A DNA stretch of 64,000 nt from the NCBI RefSeq assembly GCF_040096205.1, contig NZ_JBBMFD010000010.1:14005-78004 (forward strand). The letters are read 5' to 3'. The stretch comes from Solibaculum_A intestinale. GTDB lineage: Bacteria; Bacillota; Clostridia; Oscillospirales; Acutalibacteraceae. A program made the translations under genes and the position numbers. This document shows, in pieces, positions 8,452-17,215 of the stretch. Numbering within the stretch: position 1 is the first letter of the stretch; the number at the start of each line of letters is the position of its first letter. The notes under the pieces were generated by a model that saw only the letters and a list, made by a program, of their open reading frames with translations, was not told the origin of the DNA and ran no database searches.

Positions 8452-9609
8452 ATGAAAAAACTCTGCATCATTACCACTGTGTCCATGACGCTGGAATCCT
8501 TTGTACTCGACGGTGTCAAGGCGCTGCACGAAACCCATCCGGACTGGGAGATTACCTTTGTCTGCAGCCACAACGAGCGGTTTGCGACGTCCCTTCCGTC
8601 CTACATCCGGTTTTTTCCCATCAAAATGGAACGGGGCGTGAGCCTGTCGGGTCTGGCGGCGGTTTCCCAGATGAAAAAGCTCTTTGGCAGGGAACGGTTC
8701 GACCTGGTTCAGTACGCCACGCCCAACGCCTCTTTGTACGCTTCCATCGCGGCCAAGCGAAAAAAGGTCCCGGTACGGCTTTACTGCCAGTGGGGCATCC
8801 GGTATGTGGGTTTTGAGGGATTTGGCCGCCGGGTCTTCAAAAGCCTGGAAAAGACTGTCTGCCGCAATTCCACCCATATCCGGGCGGTCAGCTTCTTAAA
8901 CAAGCAGTTTGCAGTGGAGGAAGGCCTCTACCCGGAGGATAAGGCGGTGGTGCTCGGTCAAGGCGGAACCATCGGCGTGGATTTGGAGGAGTATATTCTT
9001 GCTCCGAAAAAGGAATGGCGGACGAAAATCCGCAGTGCCTGCCGGCTGGGAGACGGCGTGGTGTTCGGCTTTGTAGGCCGCATCTCCAGGGATAAGGGGA
9101 GCGAAGAACTTTTGCGTGCGTTTCGCTCCATTCACGGGCTCGACCCCACCACAAAGCTGCTGATGGTAGGAACCTTTGAGGCGGACGAGAGCATGGATCA
9201 GGAGCTGCTCGACTGGGCGAAAAGCTGCCCGGACGTGGTGTTTACCGGCCGGGTGGACAAGCATGACCTGCGCGAGTATTACGCGGCCATGGACGTATAT
9301 GTGCATCCCTCCTACCGGGAAGGCTTCGGCATGGTGCTGCAGGAGGCGGCTGCCATGGAATGCGCCATTGTCACCACCGACATTCCCGGCGCGTCGGAGG
9401 TAATGGAGGAAGGAATTTCCTGCTTGCTGGCAAAACCCAGAGACAGCGAAAGCTTACAAAACCAGATGACGGCCTTCTTAAAGGATCCCCGTCTGCGCGA
9501 ACGTTATGGAACACAGGCCCGGCTTCGGGTGGAAACTTATTTCGACCGCAGGCGGATGATCGAAGAACAGTGCAGGGAATACGAAAGATTGCTGGAGGAA
9601 ACGACATGA
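8452..9609 (+). CDS. Glycosyltransferase, GT4 (GT-B fold)
   Basis: A 385-residue cytoplasmic retaining glycosyltransferase. The C-terminal GT1/GT4 domain shows GFVGRISRDKGSEELL and the EX7E-like nucleotide-sugar site in HPSYREGFGMVLQEAAAM (about 285-302). The N-terminal half is a family-4 domain. Start ATG 8452 follows AGGAG by seven bases. It overlaps the next gene by four bases (ATGA), showing translational coupling with the aldolase. Donor and acceptor cannot be told from sequence. It adds one sugar to the lipid-linked repeat unit. Confidence 0.88.
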   Translation: MKKLCIITTVSMTLESFVLDGVKALHETHPDWEITFVCSHNERFATSLPSYIRFFPIKMERGVSLSGLAAVSQMKKLFGRERFDLVQYATPNASLYASIAAKRKKVPVRLYCQWGIRYVGFEGFGRRVFKSLEKTVCRNSTHIRAVSFLNKQFAVEEGLYPEDKAVVLGQGGTIGVDLEEYILAPKKEWRTKIRSACRLGDGVVFGFVGRISRDKGSEELLRAFRSIHGLDPTTKLLMVGTFEADESMDQELLDWAKSCPDVVFTGRVDKHDLREYYAAMDVYVHPSYREGFGMVLQEAAAMECAIVTTDIPGASEVMEEGISCLLAKPRDSESLQNQMTAFLKDPRLRERYGTQARLRVETYFDRRRMIEEQCREYERLLEETT

Positions 9610-10409
9610 TGAAATTGATGCTGCTGACGGCGGACCCCGCGTTCGCCGCACAGGCGCAGGACGCCGGGGTAGACCGGATTTTTCTCGATTTGGAATACAT
9701 CAATAAGATTGAGCGGCAGATGGGGCGCAACACGGTCATTTCCCACAACTCGGTGGACGACGTGGCGAAGCTGCGCCGGGTTCTTGACCGGTCCGACCTG
9801 CTGGTGCGGGTCAACCCCATCAATCCCAGCTTGAAAGCGGAAGTGGACCGGGTGATTGCCGATGGGGCGGACATTGTCATGCTCCCTATGGTCATTGACG
9901 CGGACGACGCCCAGCGGTTTGTCGAAATGGTGGGTGGCCGGGCCAAAGTTTGCCTGCTGCTGGAAACCTCCCAGGCACTTGTGCGCATGGATGATTTCCT
10001 GGAAATGGGGGGGGTGGATGAAATTTACATAGGCCTCAATGACTTACACATCAGCCTGGGCCTCAAGTTCATGTTTGAGACCTTGAGCGGCGGGATTGTG
10101 GAATATATGGCAAAGAAAGCAAAGGCTAGGAACATTCCCTTCGGCTTCGGCGGTATCGCGAAGATCGGGGAAGGCATGCTTCCTGCCGACTATATCTTAG
10201 GCGAGCATTACCGCATCGGCTCCACCAGCGCCATCTTGTCGCGGACCTTCCGCAACGAAACCGGCGGCGCCCATGATCCTCTCGACCTGAAAACGGAGAT
10301 CGAAAAGATCCGCAGCCGAGAACGGGAAATTGCATCCTGGACGCCGGAGCAGTTTGAGGAAAACCGGATTTTCGTGCGCAACTGCGTCAATAAAATTGTG
10401 AACGGGTGA
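9606..10409 (+). CDS. HpcH/HpaI-type aldolase in the polysaccharide operon
   Basis: A 267-residue TIM-barrel protein of the HpcH/HpaI aldolase/citrate-lyase family. Landmarks: DRIFLDLEYI near residue 25, the metal-ligand glutamate in VCLLLETSQAL (near 120), and the aspartate in IYIGLNDLHISLG (near 144). Family members make or cleave 2-keto-3-deoxy acids using pyruvate or related 2-oxoacids with a divalent metal. The start at 9606 overlaps the previous stop; ATG ATG is doubled, so 9609 is possible. It is coupled to the 2-hydroxyacid dehydrogenase that follows, so the pair may make a hydroxyacid or keto-acid substituent. This is not a standard capsule gene; substrate unknown. Confidence 0.85.
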   Translation: MMKLMLLTADPAFAAQAQDAGVDRIFLDLEYINKIERQMGRNTVISHNSVDDVAKLRRVLDRSDLLVRVNPINPSLKAEVDRVIADGADIVMLPMVIDADDAQRFVEMVGGRAKVCLLLETSQALVRMDDFLEMGGVDEIYIGLNDLHISLGLKFMFETLSGGIVEYMAKKAKARNIPFGFGGIAKIGEGMLPADYILGEHYRIGSTSAILSRTFRNETGGAHDPLDLKTEIEKIRSREREIASWTPEQFEENRIFVRNCVNKIVNG

Positions 10410-11338
10410 AAAGCATGTTCGTTTTAAGTGAGATTGATCTGCCGGGAGCGGGGCCGGAGCTTACCATAGAGAAGATCACCCGCAAGGAACTGGCGTCCTA
10501 CGGTCAAAAGGCCCGGGTGGAGGCCATCGTGGGCAGCCGGGCCATGGCCATCGACGCGGCGTCCATGGAGCTGCCGGCGCTGAAATTCGTGCAGCTGACC
10601 AGCGCCGGGTTCGACGGGGTGCCGCTGGAGGAATACGCGGCCAAAAAGGTCCTGGTGGCCAACGCCGGCACTGTATACAGCGCGCCCATTGCGGAAACGG
10701 TGGTGTACGGCATGCTTCAGATGGCAAAGCGATACCGCAAAAACCCCAATTCCCACCGGCTGCGCCTGACCCGGGGCTACCGGTATCTTACCGAGCTTGC
10801 GGGCAAAACGGCGGTGATTTTGGGCGCGGGCAGCATCGGCACCGAGGTGGCAAAGCGGCTTTTGGGCTTTGGAATGACCATCTGGGGATATGACCCCTAT
10901 TGCTCCGAAAAGCCGGAATACGAGAACCTGTTCCGAGACCTTTCCTCTCTGAAGAAGGCCTTGCCCCAGGCGGATTTCGTCATATCCACCCTGCCGGACA
11001 ACGAGGAAACGAGAGGCATGATTGACGAAGCGTTTCTAAGCTGCCTTGGGCCGCAGGCGGTTTTCGTCAACGTGGGGCGCAAGGCGGTGATCCGGCAGGA
11101 GGACCTGTATGCGGCCCTGAAAAGCGGACGGCTGGGCGGCGCGGTGCTCGACATGTTCGAGGTGTTTCCAAACCCGGTTACCAATCGGTTCCGCCGGTTA
11201 AAGAACACCATCGTCCTGCCGGGAGTGGCCGCCATCTCCCGGGAGTCCCAGCAGAGGAGAAACGATCACATTCTCAAGAACCTGACCCTGGCCGGGCGTG
11301 GGGAAGAACCCGCCTATCTCATCAACAAGGAGAAGTGA
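10406..11338 (+). CDS. D-isomer-specific 2-hydroxyacid dehydrogenase
   Basis: A 310-residue NAD-dependent oxidoreductase. The Rossmann motif VILGAGSIGTEVAKRL (about 136-151) lies inside the split substrate domain. The Arg of VNVGRKAVIRQEDL and the acidic residue of the next segment (VLDMFEVFPNP) are in the expected order; the usual catalytic His appears replaced, as the stretch reads LPGVAAISRES instead of an H-[ST]-[AG] pattern. It would reduce a 2-oxoacid to a D-2-hydroxyacid or the reverse. GTG at 10406 overlaps the aldolase stop; ATG at 10415 is an alternative start. Its place between glycosyltransferases and directly after the aldolase suggests a two-step route to an unusual substituent. 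Confidence 0.85.
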   Translation: MKSMFVLSEIDLPGAGPELTIEKITRKELASYGQKARVEAIVGSRAMAIDAASMELPALKFVQLTSAGFDGVPLEEYAAKKVLVANAGTVYSAPIAETVVYGMLQMAKRYRKNPNSHRLRLTRGYRYLTELAGKTAVILGAGSIGTEVAKRLLGFGMTIWGYDPYCSEKPEYENLFRDLSSLKKALPQADFVISTLPDNEETRGMIDEAFLSCLGPQAVFVNVGRKAVIRQEDLYAALKSGRLGGAVLDMFEVFPNPVTNRFRRLKNTIVLPGVAAISRESQQRRNDHILKNLTLAGRGEEPAYLINKEK

Positions 11339-11341
11339 CCG

Positions 11342-12310
11342 ATGTTTTTCAGTGTGATCATTCCGGTCTATAACGCCCAGGGCTATCTTCCCGCCTGTGT
11401 GGACAGCGTGCTCCAACAGGAATTCGCGGATTTTGAGGTGATCCTGGTAGACGACGGTTCCACCGACCAGAGCGGCGCCCTCTGCGACCGGTATGCTATG
11501 GGGGACCGGCGCGTAAACGTGCTGCACAAGGAAAACGGGGGCCAGTCCACCGCCCGAAACCTGGGGCTTCGTGCGGCAAAGGGGGACTATGTGGTCTTTC
11601 TCGACAGCGACGATTTTATCACCACACCTCGGTTTTTCACCGACCTTCATGAAAAGGCGGAGAAAGCCCCGGATCTGATTTTGTATAAATACCAGAAATA
11701 TTTTGAGGACAAGGGTCTTCTGGACTGCGCGTTTTCCTTTGCCGGCATCCCGGACTTTCAAAAGCAGGAGGACACCATCCTCGAGCTGGTCAAACGGGAC
11801 GCTTTTTTCTGCTCCGCCTGGAGCAAAAGCGTCAAGCGCAGCCTTTTGCAGGAACACCGGTTTTATTTTGACGAAACCCTTTCCTGCGAGGACATGGACT
11901 GGTATTACCAGGTCCTATCCAAAGGGACGCGCATCGCTCTGCTGGACCAGTCCTATATTGCCTACCGCCAGCGTCCGGGCTCGGTGACGGCGGTAGTGAA
12001 GGAAAAGACCATCGGGGATTTTATCCGGGTGCTGCAAACCTGGTCGGGCAGGTTTCAAAAGGAGCTGACGGGAGAACGCCAGCGGGTCATGCTCCAGTCC
12101 ATGACCAAGCTCTATTGCAACCTGCTGGTGGCATTTGTACGATACCAGGGGGAGAACCGGAAGGAATACCGGGAAAAAATCAAAGCGTTGGCCTTTTTAT
12201 TTCAGTATAACGAAAATGCCCGCGCCGGGAAGTTTGCGAAAATCTATCGTTTGGCCGGCTTCGGGGGCCTGCTGTGGTTTTTGAAGCTTGCCGACCGCGT
12301 GAGAGGATAG
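11342..12310 (+). CDS. Glycosyltransferase family 2
   Basis: A 322-residue inverting GT-A glycosyltransferase beginning FSVIIPVYNAQGYL, with the nucleotide-binding VDDGSTDQSG (about 36-45) and the metal-binding DSDD motif near 92-95. It has the length and architecture of EpsJ/CpsI-type capsule transferases. No membrane helices are obvious, so it works on the inner leaflet. GGAG lies nine bases before the ATG and three bases separate it from the dehydrogenase stop. Sugar specificity unknown. Confidence 0.9.
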   Translation: MFFSVIIPVYNAQGYLPACVDSVLQQEFADFEVILVDDGSTDQSGALCDRYAMGDRRVNVLHKENGGQSTARNLGLRAAKGDYVVFLDSDDFITTPRFFTDLHEKAEKAPDLILYKYQKYFEDKGLLDCAFSFAGIPDFQKQEDTILELVKRDAFFCSAWSKSVKRSLLQEHRFYFDETLSCEDMDWYYQVLSKGTRIALLDQSYIAYRQRPGSVTAVVKEKTIGDFIRVLQTWSGRFQKELTGERQRVMLQSMTKLYCNLLVAFVRYQGENRKEYREKIKALAFLFQYNENARAGKFAKIYRLAGFGGLLWFLKLADRVRG

Positions 12311-12317
12311 AAAAAAC

Positions 12318-13637
12318 ATGACAAACCCATTGCCAAAGGTACTGGTTGCCTCCACCAACGCCTGGAGGGACAATACGGGAATCAGTACGCTCATCGAACT
12401 GTTCAAGGTCTGGGACCCGGACCGTCTCGCCCAGGTGTATACCCGCTCGGCCCTGCCCAAAACGGCCGTCTGCCGCCGTTTTTTTCAGATTTCGGAAAGC
12501 GCGGTGGTGCGCAGCCTTCTGCGCAGGAGTACCGTCACCGGGAAACAGGTGGAAAACGAGACCGGGGCGGTAGACGAACAGGCGAAAAAAGAGCAGGCTG
12601 CTGAACAGCGTCTGTACGGAAAAGCCCGCAAAAAGCAGTCCTGGTTTCTCAGCTGCTGCCGGGAGCTGGTATGGAAGTTCGGAACATGGAAAACCCCGCA
12701 GCTGGACGCGTTTGTGAAGGACTTTTCGCCGGACGTGCTGTTTTTGCCCATTTATCCTACTGTTTACATGGGCCGGCTGCAAAACCATCTTTTGAAAACA
12801 ACGGGAAAGCCCGCCGTCTGTTATTTAGCCGACGATAACTATACCTATAAACCCTGCGGGAAAAACGTGTTTGCCTATGTGCACCGGTTTTTCCTGCGCC
12901 GGCAGGTCAGGCGGGTGGTGGAGCGGTGCGAGAAGATGTTCGTCATCGCGCCCAAGCAGAAAGAGGAATACGACCGGATTTTCGGAGTAGACAGCATTTT
13001 GCTGACCAAGGGGATTGATTTTACAAAGGTGAACTTCGAGCCCCACAAGCTGTCCGATCCCATCCGCATGGTTTATACCGGCAAGCTGATCATCGGCCGA
13101 TGGCGGTCGCTGGCAGCCATTGCCGAGGCGCTGGGTGCTATCAACAAAGACAAAGCCCGGATGACCCTGGACATTTATACCACCGATTCGCTCACTCCCC
13201 AGCAGGAGCGGGCGCTCAACAAAAACGGCTGCGCCGTGCGGGGTGCGTTGTCCTTAAGCGAGGTTATGGAGGTGCAGCGCCAGGCGGATATCCTTGTTTT
13301 TGTGGAAAGCCTGGACCCTAAGGAATGCATGAGCGCCCGACTTTCCTTTTCCACGAAAATCACCGATTATCTCAAAAGCGGGAAATGCATTTTCGCCGTG
13401 GGTGTTGCAGAAATTGCGCCCATTGACTATTTTTTGCGGGAAGGTTCGGCCTGTGTCGCCTCCAGCAGAGAGGAAATCGGTCAAAAGCTGCAGGCCTTAT
13501 GCGCCCACCCGGAGCAAATTCTTGAATATGGCCGCCTTGCCTTCCAGTGCGGGGAACGAAACCACGCCCAGGAAAAGGTAGCCCGAACACTCACCGAGAC
13601 CATTACAGAGGTAAGCCGCCATGCAAACCATCACTAG
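12318..13637 (+). CDS. GT4-like glycosyltransferase with an inserted charged segment
   Basis: A 439-residue GT-B-type protein. After a short N-terminal strand (KVLVASTNAWRDNTGI) comes a charged insert (about 70-105, rich in Lys/Glu/Gln/Ala), then the rest of the N-domain and a C-domain with RMVYTGKLIIGRW and a donor-site region around SFSTKITDYLKSGK (about 345-358). Only distant similarity to family 4, so the fold is clear but the class is less so. It overlaps the acyltransferase gene by 17 bases. AGAGG precedes the start at a longish spacing. Confidence 0.78.
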   Translation: MTNPLPKVLVASTNAWRDNTGISTLIELFKVWDPDRLAQVYTRSALPKTAVCRRFFQISESAVVRSLLRRSTVTGKQVENETGAVDEQAKKEQAAEQRLYGKARKKQSWFLSCCRELVWKFGTWKTPQLDAFVKDFSPDVLFLPIYPTVYMGRLQNHLLKTTGKPAVCYLADDNYTYKPCGKNVFAYVHRFFLRRQVRRVVERCEKMFVIAPKQKEEYDRIFGVDSILLTKGIDFTKVNFEPHKLSDPIRMVYTGKLIIGRWRSLAAIAEALGAINKDKARMTLDIYTTDSLTPQQERALNKNGCAVRGALSLSEVMEVQRQADILVFVESLDPKECMSARLSFSTKITDYLKSGKCIFAVGVAEIAPIDYFLREGSACVASSREEIGQKLQALCAHPEQILEYGRLAFQCGERNHAQEKVARTLTETITEVSRHANHH

Positions 13638-14682
13638 AAATGTCTACCATTCCCTGGATGTGGCGAAATTCGTCTGCGCGCTGCTCATTATCTCCGCGCA
13701 TTTCGCCAGCGAACAGGGCCATTTTCCCACACTCATCGACTACGGCTTTTCCATCTATATCATCGCCGTCCCCTTTTTCTTCTGCTGCAGCGGCTTTTTG
13801 TTTTTTGATAAGCTGTCCCGTCTGGCGGAGCCGGCGGACCGCAAGGCATATTTCGTCAAGTATATCAAGCGCATCCTGCTCATGTACCTGGTCTGGAGCG
13901 CCATCTATTTCGTTTTTGTGGCTGCTGGCTGGATCATCAAAGGTGTGAGCGTACAGGAGGTGCTAAGCTACCTGCATACCTCCCTGCTTTTCTCCACCTA
14001 CGCCACCATCTGGTTTTTGCCCGCTCTGGCGGTGGGAGTGGCCATGGTGTATGTTCTGCAAAAGGTTATGTCCATCGAATGGGTTTTTGTGATCTCCATT
14101 CTCTTTTACGTGATCGGCGCCTTCGGCTACTCCTATGCGCCCGCGCTGGACGGGGTTCCCGCCTTGCGGGAGGCCTACCGGGTCTATGACGCCATTTTCA
14201 TTTCCAGCCGAAACGGGGTATTTCACGGCTTTCCGCTGATCGCTATGGGAGCGCTGGTTGCAAAGCAGCGAAACGCCGTCCCGGAAAAGAGAAAAAGAGG
14301 GGTCTTCTATCTGATGGGCGTCCTGATTTTCGGCGTCGGCGTGGTGGGGGAAGCCTTCTGGGTCAAGCAGCAGTTCAACCCCACCGGAATGGATACCATC
14401 TTTCTACTGTTGCCTTTCACCTATTTTTTGATACAATGGTTGCTGACGGTTCCGTTAAAGGACCGCAAGATTTACACTCTGATGCGAAATACCAGCCTGC
14501 TGATGTTTGTCAGCCAGCGTCTGTTCCTGTCCGCCCTGCCCTCGGTGTTTCCGGCGGCATTCCAGGCGCTGTGGAGCAACTCCTATGCGGGCCTTTTTCT
14601 GACGCTGGCGCTGGTGACGGGTTTCTCGGTGCTGATCGTCAAGCTGACCCCGCGGCTGAAATTTTTGAAGGTGCTGTGGTAA
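13621..14682 (+). CDS. Membrane acyltransferase 3 (OafA/WecH-like)
   Basis: A 353-residue integral membrane protein with about ten hydrophobic helices and the acyltransferase-3 hallmark near the N-terminus: SLDVAKFVCALLIISAHF, where the His of the first helix is the conserved catalytic residue. These enzymes move O-acyl groups (often acetyl from acetyl-CoA) across the membrane onto a polysaccharide or lipid-linked sugar. There is no C-terminal SGNH domain, so it is the short form. The ATG at 13621 overlaps the end of the preceding gene. Probably O-acetylates the repeat unit. Confidence 0.88.
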   Translation: MQTITRNVYHSLDVAKFVCALLIISAHFASEQGHFPTLIDYGFSIYIIAVPFFFCCSGFLFFDKLSRLAEPADRKAYFVKYIKRILLMYLVWSAIYFVFVAAGWIIKGVSVQEVLSYLHTSLLFSTYATIWFLPALAVGVAMVYVLQKVMSIEWVFVISILFYVIGAFGYSYAPALDGVPALREAYRVYDAIFISSRNGVFHGFPLIAMGALVAKQRNAVPEKRKRGVFYLMGVLIFGVGVVGEAFWVKQQFNPTGMDTIFLLLPFTYFLIQWLLTVPLKDRKIYTLMRNTSLLMFVSQRLFLSALPSVFPAAFQALWSNSYAGLFLTLALVTGFSVLIVKLTPRLKFLKVLW

Positions 14683-14685
14683 TCT

Positions 14686-15945
14686 ATGAAGAACAACGTC
14701 TTATTTGTCACCGGCTGCTATCCCAAGGATACCGACGAATTTGTTGCCGATTCCAAGGTCATGCCCCAGAACGCCGCGAACGTGCTGTCCTGGCGCTTGA
14801 TTGAAGGATTTGACGCGAATATCCCAGGCCGCCTGACGGTGCTCACCTGCCCGTTCATCGGCTACTATCCCAACATGTACAGAAAGCTTTGGATCCGCAG
14901 CCGCAAATGGGCCCACGACGGCGAGTGCCCCACCGATACCCTGCTGGGCTTTCTCAACCTCAAGGGCCTGGAAACCTACATCAAAAGCGTTCGCATCTAC
15001 CGGTTTGCAAAAAGGTGGTACAAGCAGGCGCAGGAGAACCGCAATCTGCTCTTTTACAGCCACTATGCCGGGTTTATGCGGGCGGCGGGGAAGCTCAAGA
15101 AAAGGCTGCCCGACCTTGCCTTAACCTGCCTGGTCACCGATATGAACGAGCTCGACGAGCGCAAGGATCTGCAGGGACTCAAAGGTAAGCTGAAAGGCCT
15201 GCCCCGCAAAATCATGATCGACACCACTTATAAAAACCTCAAATACATCGATTCTTTTGTGCTGCTGGCGGACAAGATGAAAGAGCCGCTCCGGGTGGGA
15301 GACCGTCCCTATGTGGTGGTGGAAGGAATCGCCAACACCCAGCTTGCCAAGGAAGGAGCCGCCCCTGCCAGTGGAGACCGCTTTCCCAAAGAGGAAAATG
15401 AATTTCGCGTGGTGTACACCGGTACCCTGCACAAACGGTACGGCTCGGTGATGCTCACCGAGGCATTCTCCCGGATTTCGGACAAAACCGTCCACCTGTA
15501 CCTGTGCGGCGACGGGGACGGGCGGGAGGAGGTCAAGGCCAACGCGCAGAAGAATCCCAACGTCCACTACCTGGGGGTTTTAAAGCACGAGGACGCCATC
15601 CGCTTGCAGGCGAGCGCCGATCTGCTGGTGAATTCCATGCCGGAATTCGGCATCCACACCGCTCTTTCCTTCCCGTCGAAAACCATGGAATATATGATTT
15701 TAGGCAAACCGGTGGCCTGCTTCAAGGTGCGGGGAATCCCCGACGAGTACGACGTCTATCTGGACTATTTTGAAGAAGAAACGCCGCAGGCCATGGCCAA
15801 AAAAATCGAAGAGCTTAAGGGAAAAGGCCGGGAGGTTCTCGCGCAGATGGGAAAAAAGAACCAGGAATTTGTCCTTGCCCATAAGAATCCCAAAACCCAA
15901 GTGGCAAAAATTCTGGATATGTGGGGCGTTTCTCACAGCCAATGA
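14686..15945 (+). CDS. Glycosyltransferase, GT4-like
   Basis: A 419-residue GT-B protein. The N-domain is beta-alpha (NVLFVTGCYPKD), and the C-domain has VVYTGTLHKRYGSVMLTEAF, LYLCGDGDGREEV and FPSKTMEYMILGKPV (about 326-340), where the Glu occupies the nucleotide-sugar site of family 4. Three bases separate it from the acyltransferase stop; the Shine-Dalgarno is weak, so coupling is likely. Cytoplasmic transfer of one sugar of the repeat unit. Specificity unknown. Confidence 0.85.
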   Translation: MKNNVLFVTGCYPKDTDEFVADSKVMPQNAANVLSWRLIEGFDANIPGRLTVLTCPFIGYYPNMYRKLWIRSRKWAHDGECPTDTLLGFLNLKGLETYIKSVRIYRFAKRWYKQAQENRNLLFYSHYAGFMRAAGKLKKRLPDLALTCLVTDMNELDERKDLQGLKGKLKGLPRKIMIDTTYKNLKYIDSFVLLADKMKEPLRVGDRPYVVVEGIANTQLAKEGAAPASGDRFPKEENEFRVVYTGTLHKRYGSVMLTEAFSRISDKTVHLYLCGDGDGREEVKANAQKNPNVHYLGVLKHEDAIRLQASADLLVNSMPEFGIHTALSFPSKTMEYMILGKPVACFKVRGIPDEYDVYLDYFEEETPQAMAKKIEELKGKGREVLAQMGKKNQEFVLAHKNPKTQVAKILDMWGVSHSQ

Positions 15946-16001
15946 ATGCCGCTGCCCCAGAAAGGAACAATAGAAGGGTCTGTACCGGAGAGGAAACCGC
16001 A

Positions 16002-17192
16002 ATGAAAGACATTTTGATCGTCTATTCCAAGATGGTGGTGGGAGGCAGTACCACCAGCCTGCTTTCGCTTTTAAACGGCATTGATTACAGCAAATACCGG
16101 GTGGACTTGCTGCTTTATGACAACGGCGGCGACCTGCAGTCCTTTATCAATCCCAACGTCAATGTGCTGCCCCAGGCGAAGGAAACCACCCGCCCCCTTG
16201 TGAAGCTCTGCAATCCTTCCTTCTGGGTTCATCTTCAGAAGGCAAGGCGGTTGAGCCGTAGATACAAGAATAAGCTCATAAACGCCCAAATCATGTCCAA
16301 ATACGAGGCGCTTGCCTGCGGGCGGCCCCGCAAGGAATACGACGTGGGAATCAGCTTTCTGGAATTCTGGCCCACCGAGTACCTTTGCCGCCGGGTCAGG
16401 GCGAAGCGGAAAATCGGCTGGATTCACATTGACATCAAGGAGGCCGGGCTGAAGAAAGAACTCAGCCAGTCCGTCTTTTCCCTTTTGGACCAGGTGGTTC
16501 TTGTTTCCGATCCTTGCTTGCAGAACTTTGTAAGCCTTTACCCGGAATTTCGCCAGAAAGCGGTCTGTATAGAAAATATCTTAAATCAGAAGACCATTCG
16601 GGACATGGCGGACCGTCCGTTGGAGGAGCCGCTCTCCTTGGAACCAAAAGCGTGCAACTTGGTCACCGTCTGCCGGGTAGCCTTCGTGTCCAAAGGGCTT
16701 GACCGGGGAGTGAACGCCTTTGGACGCCTCAAGAAGGAAGGCCGGCTTACGGGCCTTCGCTGGTTTGTCATCGGGGACGGCCCGGACCTGCCGAGACTCA
16801 AAGACATGATCCGGGACTATGGCCTGGAAAAGGAGATTATTCCTTTGGGCCAGCAGATCAATCCCTACCATATCGAAAAATACATGGACGTCTTTTTTCT
16901 CCCGTCCCGGTATGAAGGAAAGCCTATGGCCGTCACCGAGGCGCAGATGCTGGGCCTTGTGCCGGTAGTCAGCAATTATTCTTCCGCCAAAGATCAGGTT
17001 CGTCACGGGGTGGACGGGGTGATTATGGAGAACAGCGACGACGCTCCTTACTATACCCTCAAGGCGCTCGTGGAAGAGAAAATTGACCTGGCGGGGATGC
17101 AGGAAAAGGTACGAAATCAGGATTATTCCAACACCGAAGAAATCGAACGTTTTTATGAGATCATTGGGCCGGACGCGAATTTGCGCCGGTAG
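16002..17192 (+). CDS. Glycosyltransferase, GT4 family
   Basis: A 396-residue GT4 protein starting MKDILIVYSKMVVGGSTTSL, a typical glycine-rich acceptor loop, with the C-terminal donor site in FFLPSRYEGKPMAVTEAQML (EX7E, about 302-321). The upstream in-frame ATG at 15921 overlaps the previous gene; ATG 16002 has GAGG eight bases before it and gives the usual family N-terminus. It is the last of the five glycosyltransferases in the operon. Confidence 0.9.
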   Translation: MKDILIVYSKMVVGGSTTSLLSLLNGIDYSKYRVDLLLYDNGGDLQSFINPNVNVLPQAKETTRPLVKLCNPSFWVHLQKARRLSRRYKNKLINAQIMSKYEALACGRPRKEYDVGISFLEFWPTEYLCRRVRAKRKIGWIHIDIKEAGLKKELSQSVFSLLDQVVLVSDPCLQNFVSLYPEFRQKAVCIENILNQKTIRDMADRPLEEPLSLEPKACNLVTVCRVAFVSKGLDRGVNAFGRLKKEGRLTGLRWFVIGDGPDLPRLKDMIRDYGLEKEIIPLGQQINPYHIEKYMDVFFLPSRYEGKPMAVTEAQMLGLVPVVSNYSSAKDQVRHGVDGVIMENSDDAPYYTLKALVEEKIDLAGMQEKVRNQDYSNTEEIERFYEIIGPDANLRR

Positions 17193-17215
17193 CACAAAGG
17201 AGGCAGGGAAACGAC

